Source of the DNA: Balneolaceae bacterium
Lineage (GTDB): Bacteria > Bacteroidota > Rhodothermia > Balneolales > Balneolaceae
NCBI GenBank assembly: GCA_017640605.1
Contig: JAEPQH010000013.1
Span: forward strand, 1 to 64,000
Length of the DNA: 64,000 nucleotides
Direction: 5' to 3'
The position numbers and the translations under genes were made by a program. Positions 33,396-41,011 of the stretch are shown one piece after another. The stretch's first letter is position 1. Each line of letters starts with the position of its first letter. The notes below the pieces were generated by a model, which ran no database searches, was not told where the DNA came from, and saw only the letters and a program-made list of their open reading frames with translations.

Positions 33396-34130
33396 TTAGA
33401 GCGACAGATTCTTCTTTGCATTATCAAAAAATGACTGATCTACTACAATACGGCCACTATTTTCGTCGGTGATAATCTTATTCATTCGGCGAACTTCTAC
33501 CTGCGTTTGCGGGGGTAGTGCCATACCTAAAGCAGCACCTCTATCCATGGCAACAACTGCAATACCGTTATTTAAACCATTTCGTAAACGCTTATAATTA
33601 CGGATATATCGTTGATCAATTTCTTTCTCAACTTCGTCGCGTTTTGCTTCAAGCACATCTTCTTCTTCCTGTGTAGACTTCATCACTTGCTCAAGGCTAT
33701 TTTGCTTGGCATTGTATAGGGTCTTTATTTCAGCAAGATTTTTTTCGGCTACCTCAATTTCCGGGCCGATTGACTCCTGGCGTTTTTCAATCTCTATTAA
33801 ACGCGCTTTATTATTTTCAATGATTTGTTTCTGCACTTCAATTTCTTTGGTAAGCGCATCGTATTCGCGGTTATTGCGAACTGTTAGTTGTTGGTCTTCG
33901 TATTTTTTAACCTTTTCCTCAGAAGATGTGACTTCCAGTTTAAGGTTATCATACTCAACCATCAGGTTTTTTTCCTCTTCTTTAAGCTTATTCAGCTTCG
34001 ACTCTCCTCGTGCAATATCGGTTTCGATATCCAGTATTTCTTCCGGAAGATCGCCTCTTAGTTGCTTGATCTCATCGATTCTACTATCTATATATTGAAG
34101 ATTCGCGAGTTGTTGCAGTACTTCTTTCAT
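33396..34130 (-). CDS. CT398-like coiled-coil protein lacking the zinc ribbon
   Basis: A 244-residue protein. About 180 residues form a long coiled-coil hairpin (LRGDLPEEILDIETDIARGE through EAKRDEVEKEIDQRYI). The C-terminal domain has the shape of the C4-type zinc ribbon of the CT398/HP0958 family: GAALGMALPPQTQVEVRR, then IITDENSGRIVV. However, the positions that normally hold CxxC...CxxC are occupied by other residues, and the protein contains no zinc-ribbon cysteine. It follows nif3 by 13 bp, a gene order I associate with Bacteroidota. Function uncertain. Confidence 0.85.
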   Translation of the reverse strand: MKEVLQQLANLQYIDSRIDEIKQLRGDLPEEILDIETDIARGESKLNKLKEEEKNLMVEYDNLKLEVTSSEEKVKKYEDQQLTVRNNREYDALTKEIEVQKQIIENNKARLIEIEKRQESIGPEIEVAEKNLAEIKTLYNAKQNSLEQVMKSTQEEEDVLEAKRDEVEKEIDQRYIRNYKRLRNGLNNGIAVVAMDRGAALGMALPPQTQVEVRRMNKIITDENSGRIVVDQSFFDNAKKNLSL

Positions 34131-34143
34131 GTATAATTGTTAA

Positions 34144-35205
34144 TCAGCTTTGATGAATGGATTGTGGTTCAATATCAGAAACGTAAATATTCATAGGATT
34201 GGTAACCGTCTTCGTGGCAAACACTTTCAAGTCATCGAATGCATCCGAAAGTTCATTTTTCAACTCTTCAACAATCGGAAACTCACTCTCGTAATGCCCC
34301 ACATCAACCAGTAAAAAATTATCCGACTCCGTAAAAAAATCGTGGTACTTAATGTCTGCGGTGATAAATGCCTGAGCGCCTGAGTTCAGCGCTTTATTTT
34401 TTAGTGAGATACCCGCGCCACCGCATACCGCCACTTTTTTAATTCGGTCAACATCACCGGAAAAGCGTACGGCGCGTAAGTTTAACGCTTTGGAAATGAG
34501 GTGTAGGAATTCATTTTTACCTACTCCACCTTCGGGATATTCTCCTATAACACCCAAACCAAAATTCTGTGAAGGCGAAGACAGCTCTGTTACTTGAAAC
34601 GAGCCAGCTTTTAACAAACCCTCTTTTTCTAAGCCTGCACGCAATTCAGCAACATGGTGTTGATCGATGATTGCCTCAAAACATTTCAACCCATGTTCAC
34701 GATTTTCTACCGTAAAATAGTGCGCTTCTTCCGCTGAGTAATAATTCAGCAATTTTAATACGGCTTCAGCATCGTCGTGTGCCGTTACCAACCTAATTTT
34801 GCGACTGATTCGATAACTTTTATCCAAAAATCTGAGGTTATCTAGCCCAAGAATGTTGGCTAAAACAAATGATACCCCATCAAGGGCAGCATCTAAATTT
34901 GTATGAGCAACTAATAGTCCAATATCATTCTTTATCAACTTATAGATGATTTTCCCTTGTTCGTTGGTTGGGGTAATCGATCCAATTTTGCTAAAGATTA
35001 GTGGATGATGTGCTACAATGAGTTGTACTTTTTTAGAAATGGCTTCTTCTACAACAGCATCAGTAACATCAAGACAAGTGAGGATGGCGTATACTTCTGT
35101 GTTTGGGTCTCCTACCAATAGCCCGACATTATCGTAATCCATCTTTATTTTGGGCGGTGCCCACTGATTCAAAAAGGTAGATATATGTCGGATTTGGGTT
35201 GCCAC
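34144..35205 (-). CDS. Nif3-like dinuclear metal-centre protein
   Basis: A 353-residue member of the Nif3/YbgI family, hexameric proteins with a two-metal site and debated activity (GTP cyclohydrolase I type 2 in older names). Conserved parts are FLNQWAPP near the N-terminus, YDNVGLLVGD, CLDVT, the metal-binding VAHHPLIF, the THTNLD-like VAHTNLDAALDGV, and near the C-terminus DIKYHDFFT and DVGHYESE. A central insert of about 110 residues (CutA/PII-like) makes it the longer form. The start is GTG 35205, preceded by AGAGGA. Confidence 0.9.
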   Translation of the reverse strand: MATQIRHISTFLNQWAPPKIKMDYDNVGLLVGDPNTEVYAILTCLDVTDAVVEEAISKKVQLIVAHHPLIFSKIGSITPTNEQGKIIYKLIKNDIGLLVAHTNLDAALDGVSFVLANILGLDNLRFLDKSYRISRKIRLVTAHDDAEAVLKLLNYYSAEEAHYFTVENREHGLKCFEAIIDQHHVAELRAGLEKEGLLKAGSFQVTELSSPSQNFGLGVIGEYPEGGVGKNEFLHLISKALNLRAVRFSGDVDRIKKVAVCGGAGISLKNKALNSGAQAFITADIKYHDFFTESDNFLLVDVGHYESEFPIVEELKNELSDAFDDLKVFATKTVTNPMNIYVSDIEPQSIHQS

Positions 35206-35399
35206 TTTATCTATCCTCTGATGTATTATGTTTAGAAAAGCGGCCCGACAAACGGCCTATGTTGGAGTGATTAATTTGTACCAAAAAATCTAGAATAATT
35301 ACACATTCTTTTGAACCACAAAAAATACGATTAAAACGCGAATTTTAAAAGGCTAACTTATGGTTGAATAAATAAATGCACGCATTAAACCTAAAAACG

Positions 35400-36098
35400 A
35401 TGGTAACTGACGATATTAAAACGAACTTAGAGGAAATTAGAAATCGAATTACAGCTGCAGCTGAACGATCAGGTCGAGATCCTAAAGAGATTACGTTGAT
35501 TGCAGTAAGCAAAACCAAACCAAATGAGGCAATTTTAGAAGCTATAAATGCCGGACAACTTCACTTTGGGGAAAACCGTATGCAAGAACTCCAATCAAAA
35601 ATGGATGAAATTGATCATTCAGGGGCTCAATGGCATATGATCGGCACGATGCAATCGAATAAAATCAAATACATTGCACATCGAGTAAACTGGATTCATT
35701 CGGTGGGTAAAGCAAAATATCTGAAAGAAATTGATAAGCGCGCTAATCAGAACAATCATCATGTAAATGTACTTATTCAGGTTAACATTAGTGATGAAGA
35801 TCAAAAAAGTGGCTGTGAGATAACGGATCTCGAGGCCATTTTAAGTAAAGCCAAAGATTACTCAAATATCACTGTAAAAGGGCTTATGGGGATGGCGCGC
35901 TTTGTAGATGACCCTGAAGAGGTACGCGATGAGTTTAAACTGCTGAAGTCTGCTTTTGATGCGCATCAACATTTGAACGGAGGCAACATCGACCTAACCG
36001 AATTATCGATGGGAATGAGCAACGATTTTGAAGTTGCCATAGAAGAAGGCTCTACCATGGTTCGCATTGGAAGTGCCATATTTGGAGCACGAAACTAA
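35400..36098 (+). CDS. yggS: YggS-family pyridoxal-phosphate homeostasis protein
   Basis: A 232-residue PLP-binding TIM-barrel protein that buffers free PLP and affects amino-acid pools. The PLP lysine is in [11 protein letters not shown] near residue 36. Other motifs are [36 protein letters not shown] and [26 protein letters not shown] 35400 gives the usual short N-terminus; an in-frame ATG at 35376 adds eight residues. It heads a plus-strand cluster that runs to divIVA, as its homologue ylmE does in Firmicutes. Confidence 0.93.
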   Translation: MVTDDIKTNLEEIRNRITAAAERSGRDPKEITLIAVSKTKPNEAILEAINAGQLHFGENRMQELQSKMDEIDHSGAQWHMIGTMQSNKIKYIAHRVNWIHSVGKAKYLKEIDKRANQNNHHVNVLIQVNISDEDQKSGCEITDLEAILSKAKDYSNITVKGLMGMARFVDDPEEVRDEFKLLKSAFDAHQHLNGGNIDLTELSMGMSNDFEVAIEEGSTMVRIGSAIFGARN

Positions 36099-36156
36099 GG
36101 TTGATTATTTGCGTAGCCGTTACCACTTTATTTCAAAAATCTAAATCAAGGGCATT

Positions 36157-36447
36157 ATGTTATTCGGACTTCCATGGTGGGCCATTATCGCAATCGTTGC
36201 TATTGTTGGTGGCATGTACACTTCAATCAGAGAAAAGGAAATGAAATTGGAAGAAAAACGGCTTACCAGTTCTAAAGAAGCACAAGAACTGCGAAAGATG
36301 ATTTTCAACCTGAAATCCAGGGTAGAACATTTGGAAACCATTGTTGCTGATTTAGAAGAAAAACAACCCGAAATTACCCTTGACGATATAGAGATTAAAA
36401 ATGATCTTGATGATGACAACAAGAACTCATCCCGAGTGAGAGGTTAA
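36157..36447 (+). CDS. PspB-like small membrane protein
   Basis: A 96-residue protein with one N-terminal membrane helix (LPWWAIIAIVAIVGGMYTSI), a coiled coil (EMKLEEKRLTSSKEAQELRK through ETIVADLEEKQ) and an acidic tail. This layout is that of PspB, the phage-shock membrane partner, but identity is not certain. An AAGGGC Shine-Dalgarno precedes the ATG. The next gene, also a one-helix membrane protein with a coiled coil, starts 3 bp after the stop. Confidence 0.75.
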   Translation: MLFGLPWWAIIAIVAIVGGMYTSIREKEMKLEEKRLTSSKEAQELRKMIFNLKSRVEHLETIVADLEEKQPEITLDDIEIKNDLDDDNKNSSRVRG

Positions 36448-36450
36448 CAC

Positions 36451-36801
36451 ATGTCGGAAGAAGAATTAATTATATCTGTTGTAGCCATAGTATTTGGTAC
36501 CGGTTTTGCCGCTTTTATCATGTATAATATTTTCAGTTTAATAAGAGCGGCTATCGAACGTAAAAATCCATCAAGCAGTGATCTTAATCCTCAGTTTTTT
36601 AGAGCCCTTGCTGATTTCAAAAAGACTACTGAACGTCGATTAAATAATGTTGAAGCAATAATTACCGATCTGGAAGAAGAGCGTATTTTGATCCCCGAAA
36701 AAAACGAGTCTACCGGGGATATTGAGATTGAAGATGAGGAGCAACGAGAAGAAGTAAAAAAATCGAGCGACAGTAATCTGCGGAACATGTTAAATGAATA
36801 A
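36451..36801 (+). CDS. Small membrane protein, likely paralogue of the preceding gene
   Basis: A 116-residue protein. The N-terminal membrane helix is IISVVAIVFGTGFAAFIMYNIF, followed by FFRALADFKKTTERRLNNVEAIITDLEEE. That stretch mirrors the SRVEHLETIVADLEEK coiled coil of the gene before it. The C-terminus is acidic. The two are 3 bp apart and probably form a membrane complex. Function unknown; the divIVA gene next to it suggests the cell envelope or division site. Confidence 0.75.
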   Translation: MSEEELIISVVAIVFGTGFAAFIMYNIFSLIRAAIERKNPSSSDLNPQFFRALADFKKTTERRLNNVEAIITDLEEERILIPEKNESTGDIEIEDEEQREEVKKSSDSNLRNMLNE

Positions 36802-36846
36802 ATAGTACTTTAAAGCGCTTTTCGTTCATCAAATAATCTACAGAAT

Positions 36847-37542
36847 ATGAAGATCACACCGATTGAGATTAAACAGCAACAGTTTGAAAAATCTTTACGT
36901 GGCTTTGATGTTGCCGAGGTACAATCTTTTTTAACTCTAGTTTCTAACGAATATGAAAACCTGATTACCAAAAATCAGGAACTCGAAGATCAAATTGAGA
37001 AATTGACTGATCGTGTTAAACACTATGAACGTGTTGAGGAAGCGCTACATGAAACGTTACAAACTACCAAAGAGTCGGTTGCTCAAAAAATGGATAATGC
37101 TCGTTTAGAGGCAAAAAACCTTGTTGATAAAGCCCATTTGGAAGCAGAAACTATTGTGAAAGAAGCGCATCATGAAAAAGCGCACATCCGCCAAAGTATT
37201 CTGCGATTATTAGATAAAAGAGAAGAAATTATTGTGGGAATCTCATCCTATCTCGAAAATGCATCTTCTACCATCTCTAAGTTTAAGGATGACGAAATGA
37301 AGATCTTCTCATTTAATGAAAAAGAAGAAGAACCAATTCAAAAAAGCGCTGATAAGAATGTTGACGTGATTGAAGCAGATAAAAACAAAGCAGAAGAAAA
37401 TTCTACCAACTCGCGCTTTACCTTTGACGATGAAGCCGATCAGACATCTTCTGATATTGATACTAGTTTCATGAATTCAGACGACGACTCCTTTCCTCCG
37501 GGATCAGAGCGCTTAGATGATATTTTAGACGAAATCGATTAA
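36847..37542 (+). CDS. divIVA: DivIVA-domain protein
   Basis: A 231-residue protein. The N-terminal DivIVA lipid-binding domain is clear (MKITPIEIKQQQFEKSLRGF, then DVAEVQSFLTLVSNEYE), with the conserved Arg-Gly-(F/Y)-Asp turn. A long coiled coil follows (LEDQIEKLTDRVKHYERVEEAL...). The last 70 residues are acidic and probably disordered (DDEADQTSSDIDTS). DivIVA proteins bind curved membranes at poles and septa. It lies downstream of yggS as in Gram-positive division clusters. Confidence 0.9.
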   Translation: MKITPIEIKQQQFEKSLRGFDVAEVQSFLTLVSNEYENLITKNQELEDQIEKLTDRVKHYERVEEALHETLQTTKESVAQKMDNARLEAKNLVDKAHLEAETIVKEAHHEKAHIRQSILRLLDKREEIIVGISSYLENASSTISKFKDDEMKIFSFNEKEEEPIQKSADKNVDVIEADKNKAEENSTNSRFTFDDEADQTSSDIDTSFMNSDDDSFPPGSERLDDILDEID

Positions 37543-37555
37543 AACGAATTAGCCA

Positions 37556-38389
37556 TTGGATACTGTAGCAGAGTTTAGAAAAAAACGCGATGAAGCTGTT
37601 GAATATTTATCGCAAGAAATTGGAGATTTTAAACCTGAATACTTACTCATTTTGGGGACAGGTTTAGGTCAACTCGCCGAAGAAATAGATGTACTTAAGG
37701 CTATTGAGTACGATCAAATTCCGCATTTTCCTGTTTCCACTGTAGAAAGTCATCACGGCCGTTTACTCTTTGGTCACTTGGGCGGAAAGCCTGTAGTAGC
37801 TATGCAAGGTCGCTTCCATTATTACGAGGGATATACCATGCAGGAAATTGTTTTCCCGGTTCGTGTGGCTCGGAATTTAGGTGTGCAAACCTTAATAGTT
37901 AGTAACGCTTGTGGAGGTTTGAATCCAAATTTCCAGCGTGGCGACATCATGCTCATTAACGACCATATTAATTTTTTGGGTGATAATCCTTTGATCGGTC
38001 CAAATGATGACGAACTTGGTCCTCGATTTCCTGATATGAGCGAACCTTATACCGAGCGATTGATCGAAACTGCAGAAAACGTAGCGCTCGACCTTTCCAT
38101 AAAAATGCACGAAGGTGTTTATTTGGCAATCTCCGGCCCAATGCTTGAAACCAAAGCCGAATATAGATACATGCGTCAACTTGGTGCAGATGTTGTAGGC
38201 ATGAGCACGGTACCTGAAGTTATAAGTGCTGTGCACATGGGTCTCGAAGTTCTTGGTATTTCTGTTATTACCGACGAATGTTTCCCCGATGCGCTTGAAC
38301 CGGTAAGTTTGGATGATGTTCTAGAAGCGGCCGGAATGGCAGAACCAAAAATGACTCAGGTTATTATTGGCGTACTAGAACGATTATAA
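37556..38389 (+). CDS. Purine nucleoside phosphorylase (PNP, trimeric type)
   Basis: A 277-residue enzyme that splits inosine and guanosine with phosphate to base plus ribose-1-phosphate. Family motifs: LILGTGLGQLAEEI (phosphate site), ESHHGRLLFG with His, VAMQGRFHYYEGY, SNACGGLNPNF, GPMLETKAEYR and VVGMSTVPEVI. The start codon is TTG at 37556 (MDTVAEFRKK), 13 bp after the divIVA stop; no ATG is available. It is the last metabolic gene in the cluster. Confidence 0.93.
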   Translation: MDTVAEFRKKRDEAVEYLSQEIGDFKPEYLLILGTGLGQLAEEIDVLKAIEYDQIPHFPVSTVESHHGRLLFGHLGGKPVVAMQGRFHYYEGYTMQEIVFPVRVARNLGVQTLIVSNACGGLNPNFQRGDIMLINDHINFLGDNPLIGPNDDELGPRFPDMSEPYTERLIETAENVALDLSIKMHEGVYLAISGPMLETKAEYRYMRQLGADVVGMSTVPEVISAVHMGLEVLGISVITDECFPDALEPVSLDDVLEAAGMAEPKMTQVIIGVLERL

Positions 38390-38401
38390 TTGAATTCTAA
38401 G

Positions 38402-38476
38402 ACTATTTTTCCACAAAAAGCGTTATTTTTCCACGTAGTATTGCAATCTACCGTAGAATTGTTTTTCTATGGTAAA
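38402..38476. other. Intergenic block with repeated TTTTTCCAC words and a hairpin
   Basis: TATTTTTCCAC occurs twice (about 38404-38414 and 38424-38434); the first, TTTTCCACA, resembles a DnaA box. It is followed by an imperfect inverted repeat, TACCGTAGAA / TTCTATGGTA (about 38451-38476), in front of the acidic-protein gene. Confidence 0.4.
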
Positions 38477-38508
38477 CTAACAACCATCGATAGTAGGTAT
38501 CTGCATAT

Positions 38509-39273
38509 ATGAATTTTGATGGATTCGACGACGAGCTTTGGGACGAACACAAGTGGGAAGCTCATCTTGATGAAGTAGAACGAAAAAGCGATCAACTCCG
38601 CCGTTTCATCTCCTCTGATCCTAAAGGCAATATTCCCCGCTGGATCACATTGCTACAAGAAAGTCAGGACGAGGATGATGCCTTTGAGGCATACGTAGAG
38701 GAAGAGCTGTTGCTTGACGAAGCTTATTTTCCCGAGGAAGAAGACGACTGGGACGATGAAGATGATTACGATGATGAAGATTTTCTTTTCGGAGCTCAGG
38801 ATGAATTTGATGAACTCGAGGAAATGGATGATTTTGATTCCGGTGAGGAATGGAAAGCGTTAAGTGAAGATTTTGCCAGTTCTGATTACGGATCGTTAGA
38901 TAACCTTCTCATTTTTAATCGCTCCAGAGAATTAGCCGTTGACGTTTTGAAATGGGCGGAATCTGTAGACGAAAAATATCAGACCAAATCCTTTCAGGAA
39001 TTTGTTGGTGAAACGCTCAAAATTGGCGCAAAGTTAGCCGGTGGCTACTCCTTTGGTTTCGAACCGGAATACATTGGTGCCAACATAGCTTATACCAAAA
39101 AAGCTCTTAAATGCTCCAATTTGGCCTTAGCACTATTGCAAGCCCAACGTTCTGAGGAATATTTTAACGCTTCTGATTATGGCGACTTCCACGAGCGTAT
39201 TTTCGAGCTCCGTAACGATGTGGGCGTTTACGTTCAGGAATTGAGAGATCGATTCTATAATCGAATGGATTAA
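38509..39273 (+). CDS. Conserved hypothetical protein with an acidic central region
   Basis: A 254-residue soluble protein that I do not recognise. Residues 1-70 form a charged helical region (WDEHKWEAHLDEVERKSDQL). Residues about 75-110 are almost entirely Asp and Glu (FPEEEDDWDDEDDYDDEDF). The C-terminal 130 residues are helical with FVGETLKIGAKLAGGYSFGF and resemble a small helical bundle. No signal peptide. The very acidic stretch suggests interaction with a basic partner or a halophilic lifestyle. The next gene is convergent and touches its stop. Confidence 0.8.
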   Translation: MNFDGFDDELWDEHKWEAHLDEVERKSDQLRRFISSDPKGNIPRWITLLQESQDEDDAFEAYVEEELLLDEAYFPEEEDDWDDEDDYDDEDFLFGAQDEFDELEEMDDFDSGEEWKALSEDFASSDYGSLDNLLIFNRSRELAVDVLKWAESVDEKYQTKSFQEFVGETLKIGAKLAGGYSFGFEPEYIGANIAYTKKALKCSNLALALLQAQRSEEYFNASDYGDFHERIFELRNDVGVYVQELRDRFYNRMD

Positions 39274-40269
39274 TTAATCCTCCCAGATTCCAATTTCTTT
39301 CATTCCTTCTGAATCTGCTGCCGCTCTAAACATCGAACCGGTATTGGTACGCATCGATATGTTGCCATATTTATCGACTGCGATAAAACCTGCTTCTTTT
39401 GGATTCAATAAATCATCTACTAAATAACTCATAGATTCTTCGAGCGTAGATTCCGTGAATTTCATGTGCATGGCTAGTGCATGCGCAGAAACGTTTAACA
39501 TAATCCGTTCACCCCAACCCGTTGCTGATACCGCAACCAGATCGTTAGCATACGTTCCGGAACCAATAATCGGAACATCACCAACTCTACCGAATTGCTT
39601 GTTCGTCATTCCTCCTGTAGATGTACCGGCAACGATATTTCCGTCGCTATCAACTGCTACACAACCTACCGTGCCCATTTTCCATGAATTCTCACTACTT
39701 GTATCATCATGGTTATATCCCTGTCCGGCATTTCTTCGTTTCCAGCGTTCGTATTTTTCTTCCACTCTAAAGTACAGTGGGTCCACTCGCTCTACATCCG
39801 TTTGATCGGCGAAGGTTTCCGCTCCATCAGTAGCAAAGAATACATGATTGGATTCTTCCATTACTTTCCTTGCAAGGGATATTGGATTTTTAACGGTAGT
39901 TACTCCGGTAATTGCTCCGGCGTTTAAAGTATTACCATGCATAAATGCAGCATCCAATTCATTCTTACCTTCAGCTGTAAAAACAGCTCCTCTTCCGGCA
40001 TTATATAATTCGTTATTCTCCAGATATTGAATAGTTGCTTCTACGGCATCTAACGCTGAACCCCCATTTTCTAATATTTCTGTCCCAACAGCCAGCGCTT
40101 CCTCGAGCGATTCCATATATGCTTGAGTACGCTCAGAAGGTGAATCTTTAGGATAATAACCAGCCCCACCGTGCAGAGCTATGGCCCATTTCTTTGTTTC
40201 CTGAGCGTTCGTTTCGTGAATAAATCCTCCAATAAGAAGGATCAATAAAAGAGTTAGATAGTTTTTCAT
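39274..40269 (-). CDS. Isoaspartyl peptidase/L-asparaginase (Ntn-hydrolase)
   Basis: A 331-residue exported plant-type asparaginase that removes isoaspartyl dipeptides and asparagine. The signal peptide is KNYLTLLLILLIGGFIHETNAQ. The autoproteolysis site and nucleophile threonine are in KMGTVGCVAVD near residue 200, then GTSTGGMTNK. The alpha-subunit motif is LHGGAGY with GSALDAVE. ATG 40269, preceded by AAAGG, is preferred to the upstream in-frame start at 40329, which lies in a terminator. The YceI gene precedes it. Confidence 0.92.
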   Translation of the reverse strand: MKNYLTLLLILLIGGFIHETNAQETKKWAIALHGGAGYYPKDSPSERTQAYMESLEEALAVGTEILENGGSALDAVEATIQYLENNELYNAGRGAVFTAEGKNELDAAFMHGNTLNAGAITGVTTVKNPISLARKVMEESNHVFFATDGAETFADQTDVERVDPLYFRVEEKYERWKRRNAGQGYNHDDTSSENSWKMGTVGCVAVDSDGNIVAGTSTGGMTNKQFGRVGDVPIIGSGTYANDLVAVSATGWGERIMLNVSAHALAMHMKFTESTLEESMSYLVDDLLNPKEAGFIAVDKYGNISMRTNTGSMFRAAADSEGMKEIGIWED

Positions 40270-40304
40270 ATGTACCTTTTTAGTTTCCCCTATTTCAATA
40301 AAGT

Positions 40305-40335
40305 ACACAAAAAAAGGTGCCTGAAGCACCTTTTA
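40305..40335 (-). terminator. Terminator of the YceI gene
   Basis: AAGGTGC-CTGAA-GCACCTT with a TTTTTTT tail on the minus strand, 22 bp after the YceI stop. Confidence 0.85.
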
Positions 40336-40357
40336 TCATTTTTTAAAGATTCTACTC

Positions 40358-40897
40358 TTATTGTTGAACTACTTGAACATTGAGATCAAGTTTAACAGTG
40401 TCGGCTACAACAACGCTACCTGCTTCGGTAATTGCATTCCATTTTAAACCAAATTCTTTTCGGTTTATAGCACCGGAGATTTCAAAACCGGCTTTTTTCT
40501 GACCATAAGGATCCACAACTGTTCCACCATGATCTACATCTAAAGTGATCTCTTTTGTAATATCACGAATGGTAAGGTTTCCTTTAAGTGCAAATGTTCC
40601 TTCTCCTGTTTTAGTAAATTCGGTAGAAGTAAAGGTCATTTCAGGATATTTCTCTGCATTAAAGAAATCATCAGATTTTAAGTGCCCATCACGATCGGCT
40701 ACTCCGGTATCAATACTGTCGATATCGGCTTTAAATGTAATTTGTGCACCTTCAAAAGATTCATTCTCTGTTTCAAGAGTTGCATCAAAGGACTTGAATT
40801 TTCCGGTTACGGTTGAGATAACTAAGTGCTTTACTTTAAACGTAATTTCTGAGTGAGTAGGATCAACTTTCCAAATAGTTTTTACGGCGGTTTCCAT
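40358..40897 (-). CDS. YceI-family lipid-binding protein
   Basis: A 179-residue lipocalin-like protein. It begins WKVDPTHSEITFKVKHLVISTVTGKF, continues with DSIDTGVADRDGHLKSDDFFNAEKYPEMTF and ends with GLKWNAITEAGSVVVADTV, all family landmarks. There is no signal peptide, so it is probably cytoplasmic, unlike E. coli YceI. The family binds polyisoprenoids, possibly quinone precursors. It is monocistronic, with its own terminator. Confidence 0.9.
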   Translation of the reverse strand: METAVKTIWKVDPTHSEITFKVKHLVISTVTGKFKSFDATLETENESFEGAQITFKADIDSIDTGVADRDGHLKSDDFFNAEKYPEMTFTSTEFTKTGEGTFALKGNLTIRDITKEITLDVDHGGTVVDPYGQKKAGFEISGAINRKEFGLKWNAITEAGSVVVADTVKLDLNVQVVQQ

Positions 40898-41011
40898 AGT
40901 AATAAATAAATTATAAGTTTGAAATAGTTCAACATTAAACTATTTACCTGCGTATACCATTCCCCACGTTCAATAAAATTTTATCTAAAAAGGAATACCT
41001 ATTTTAATTAG

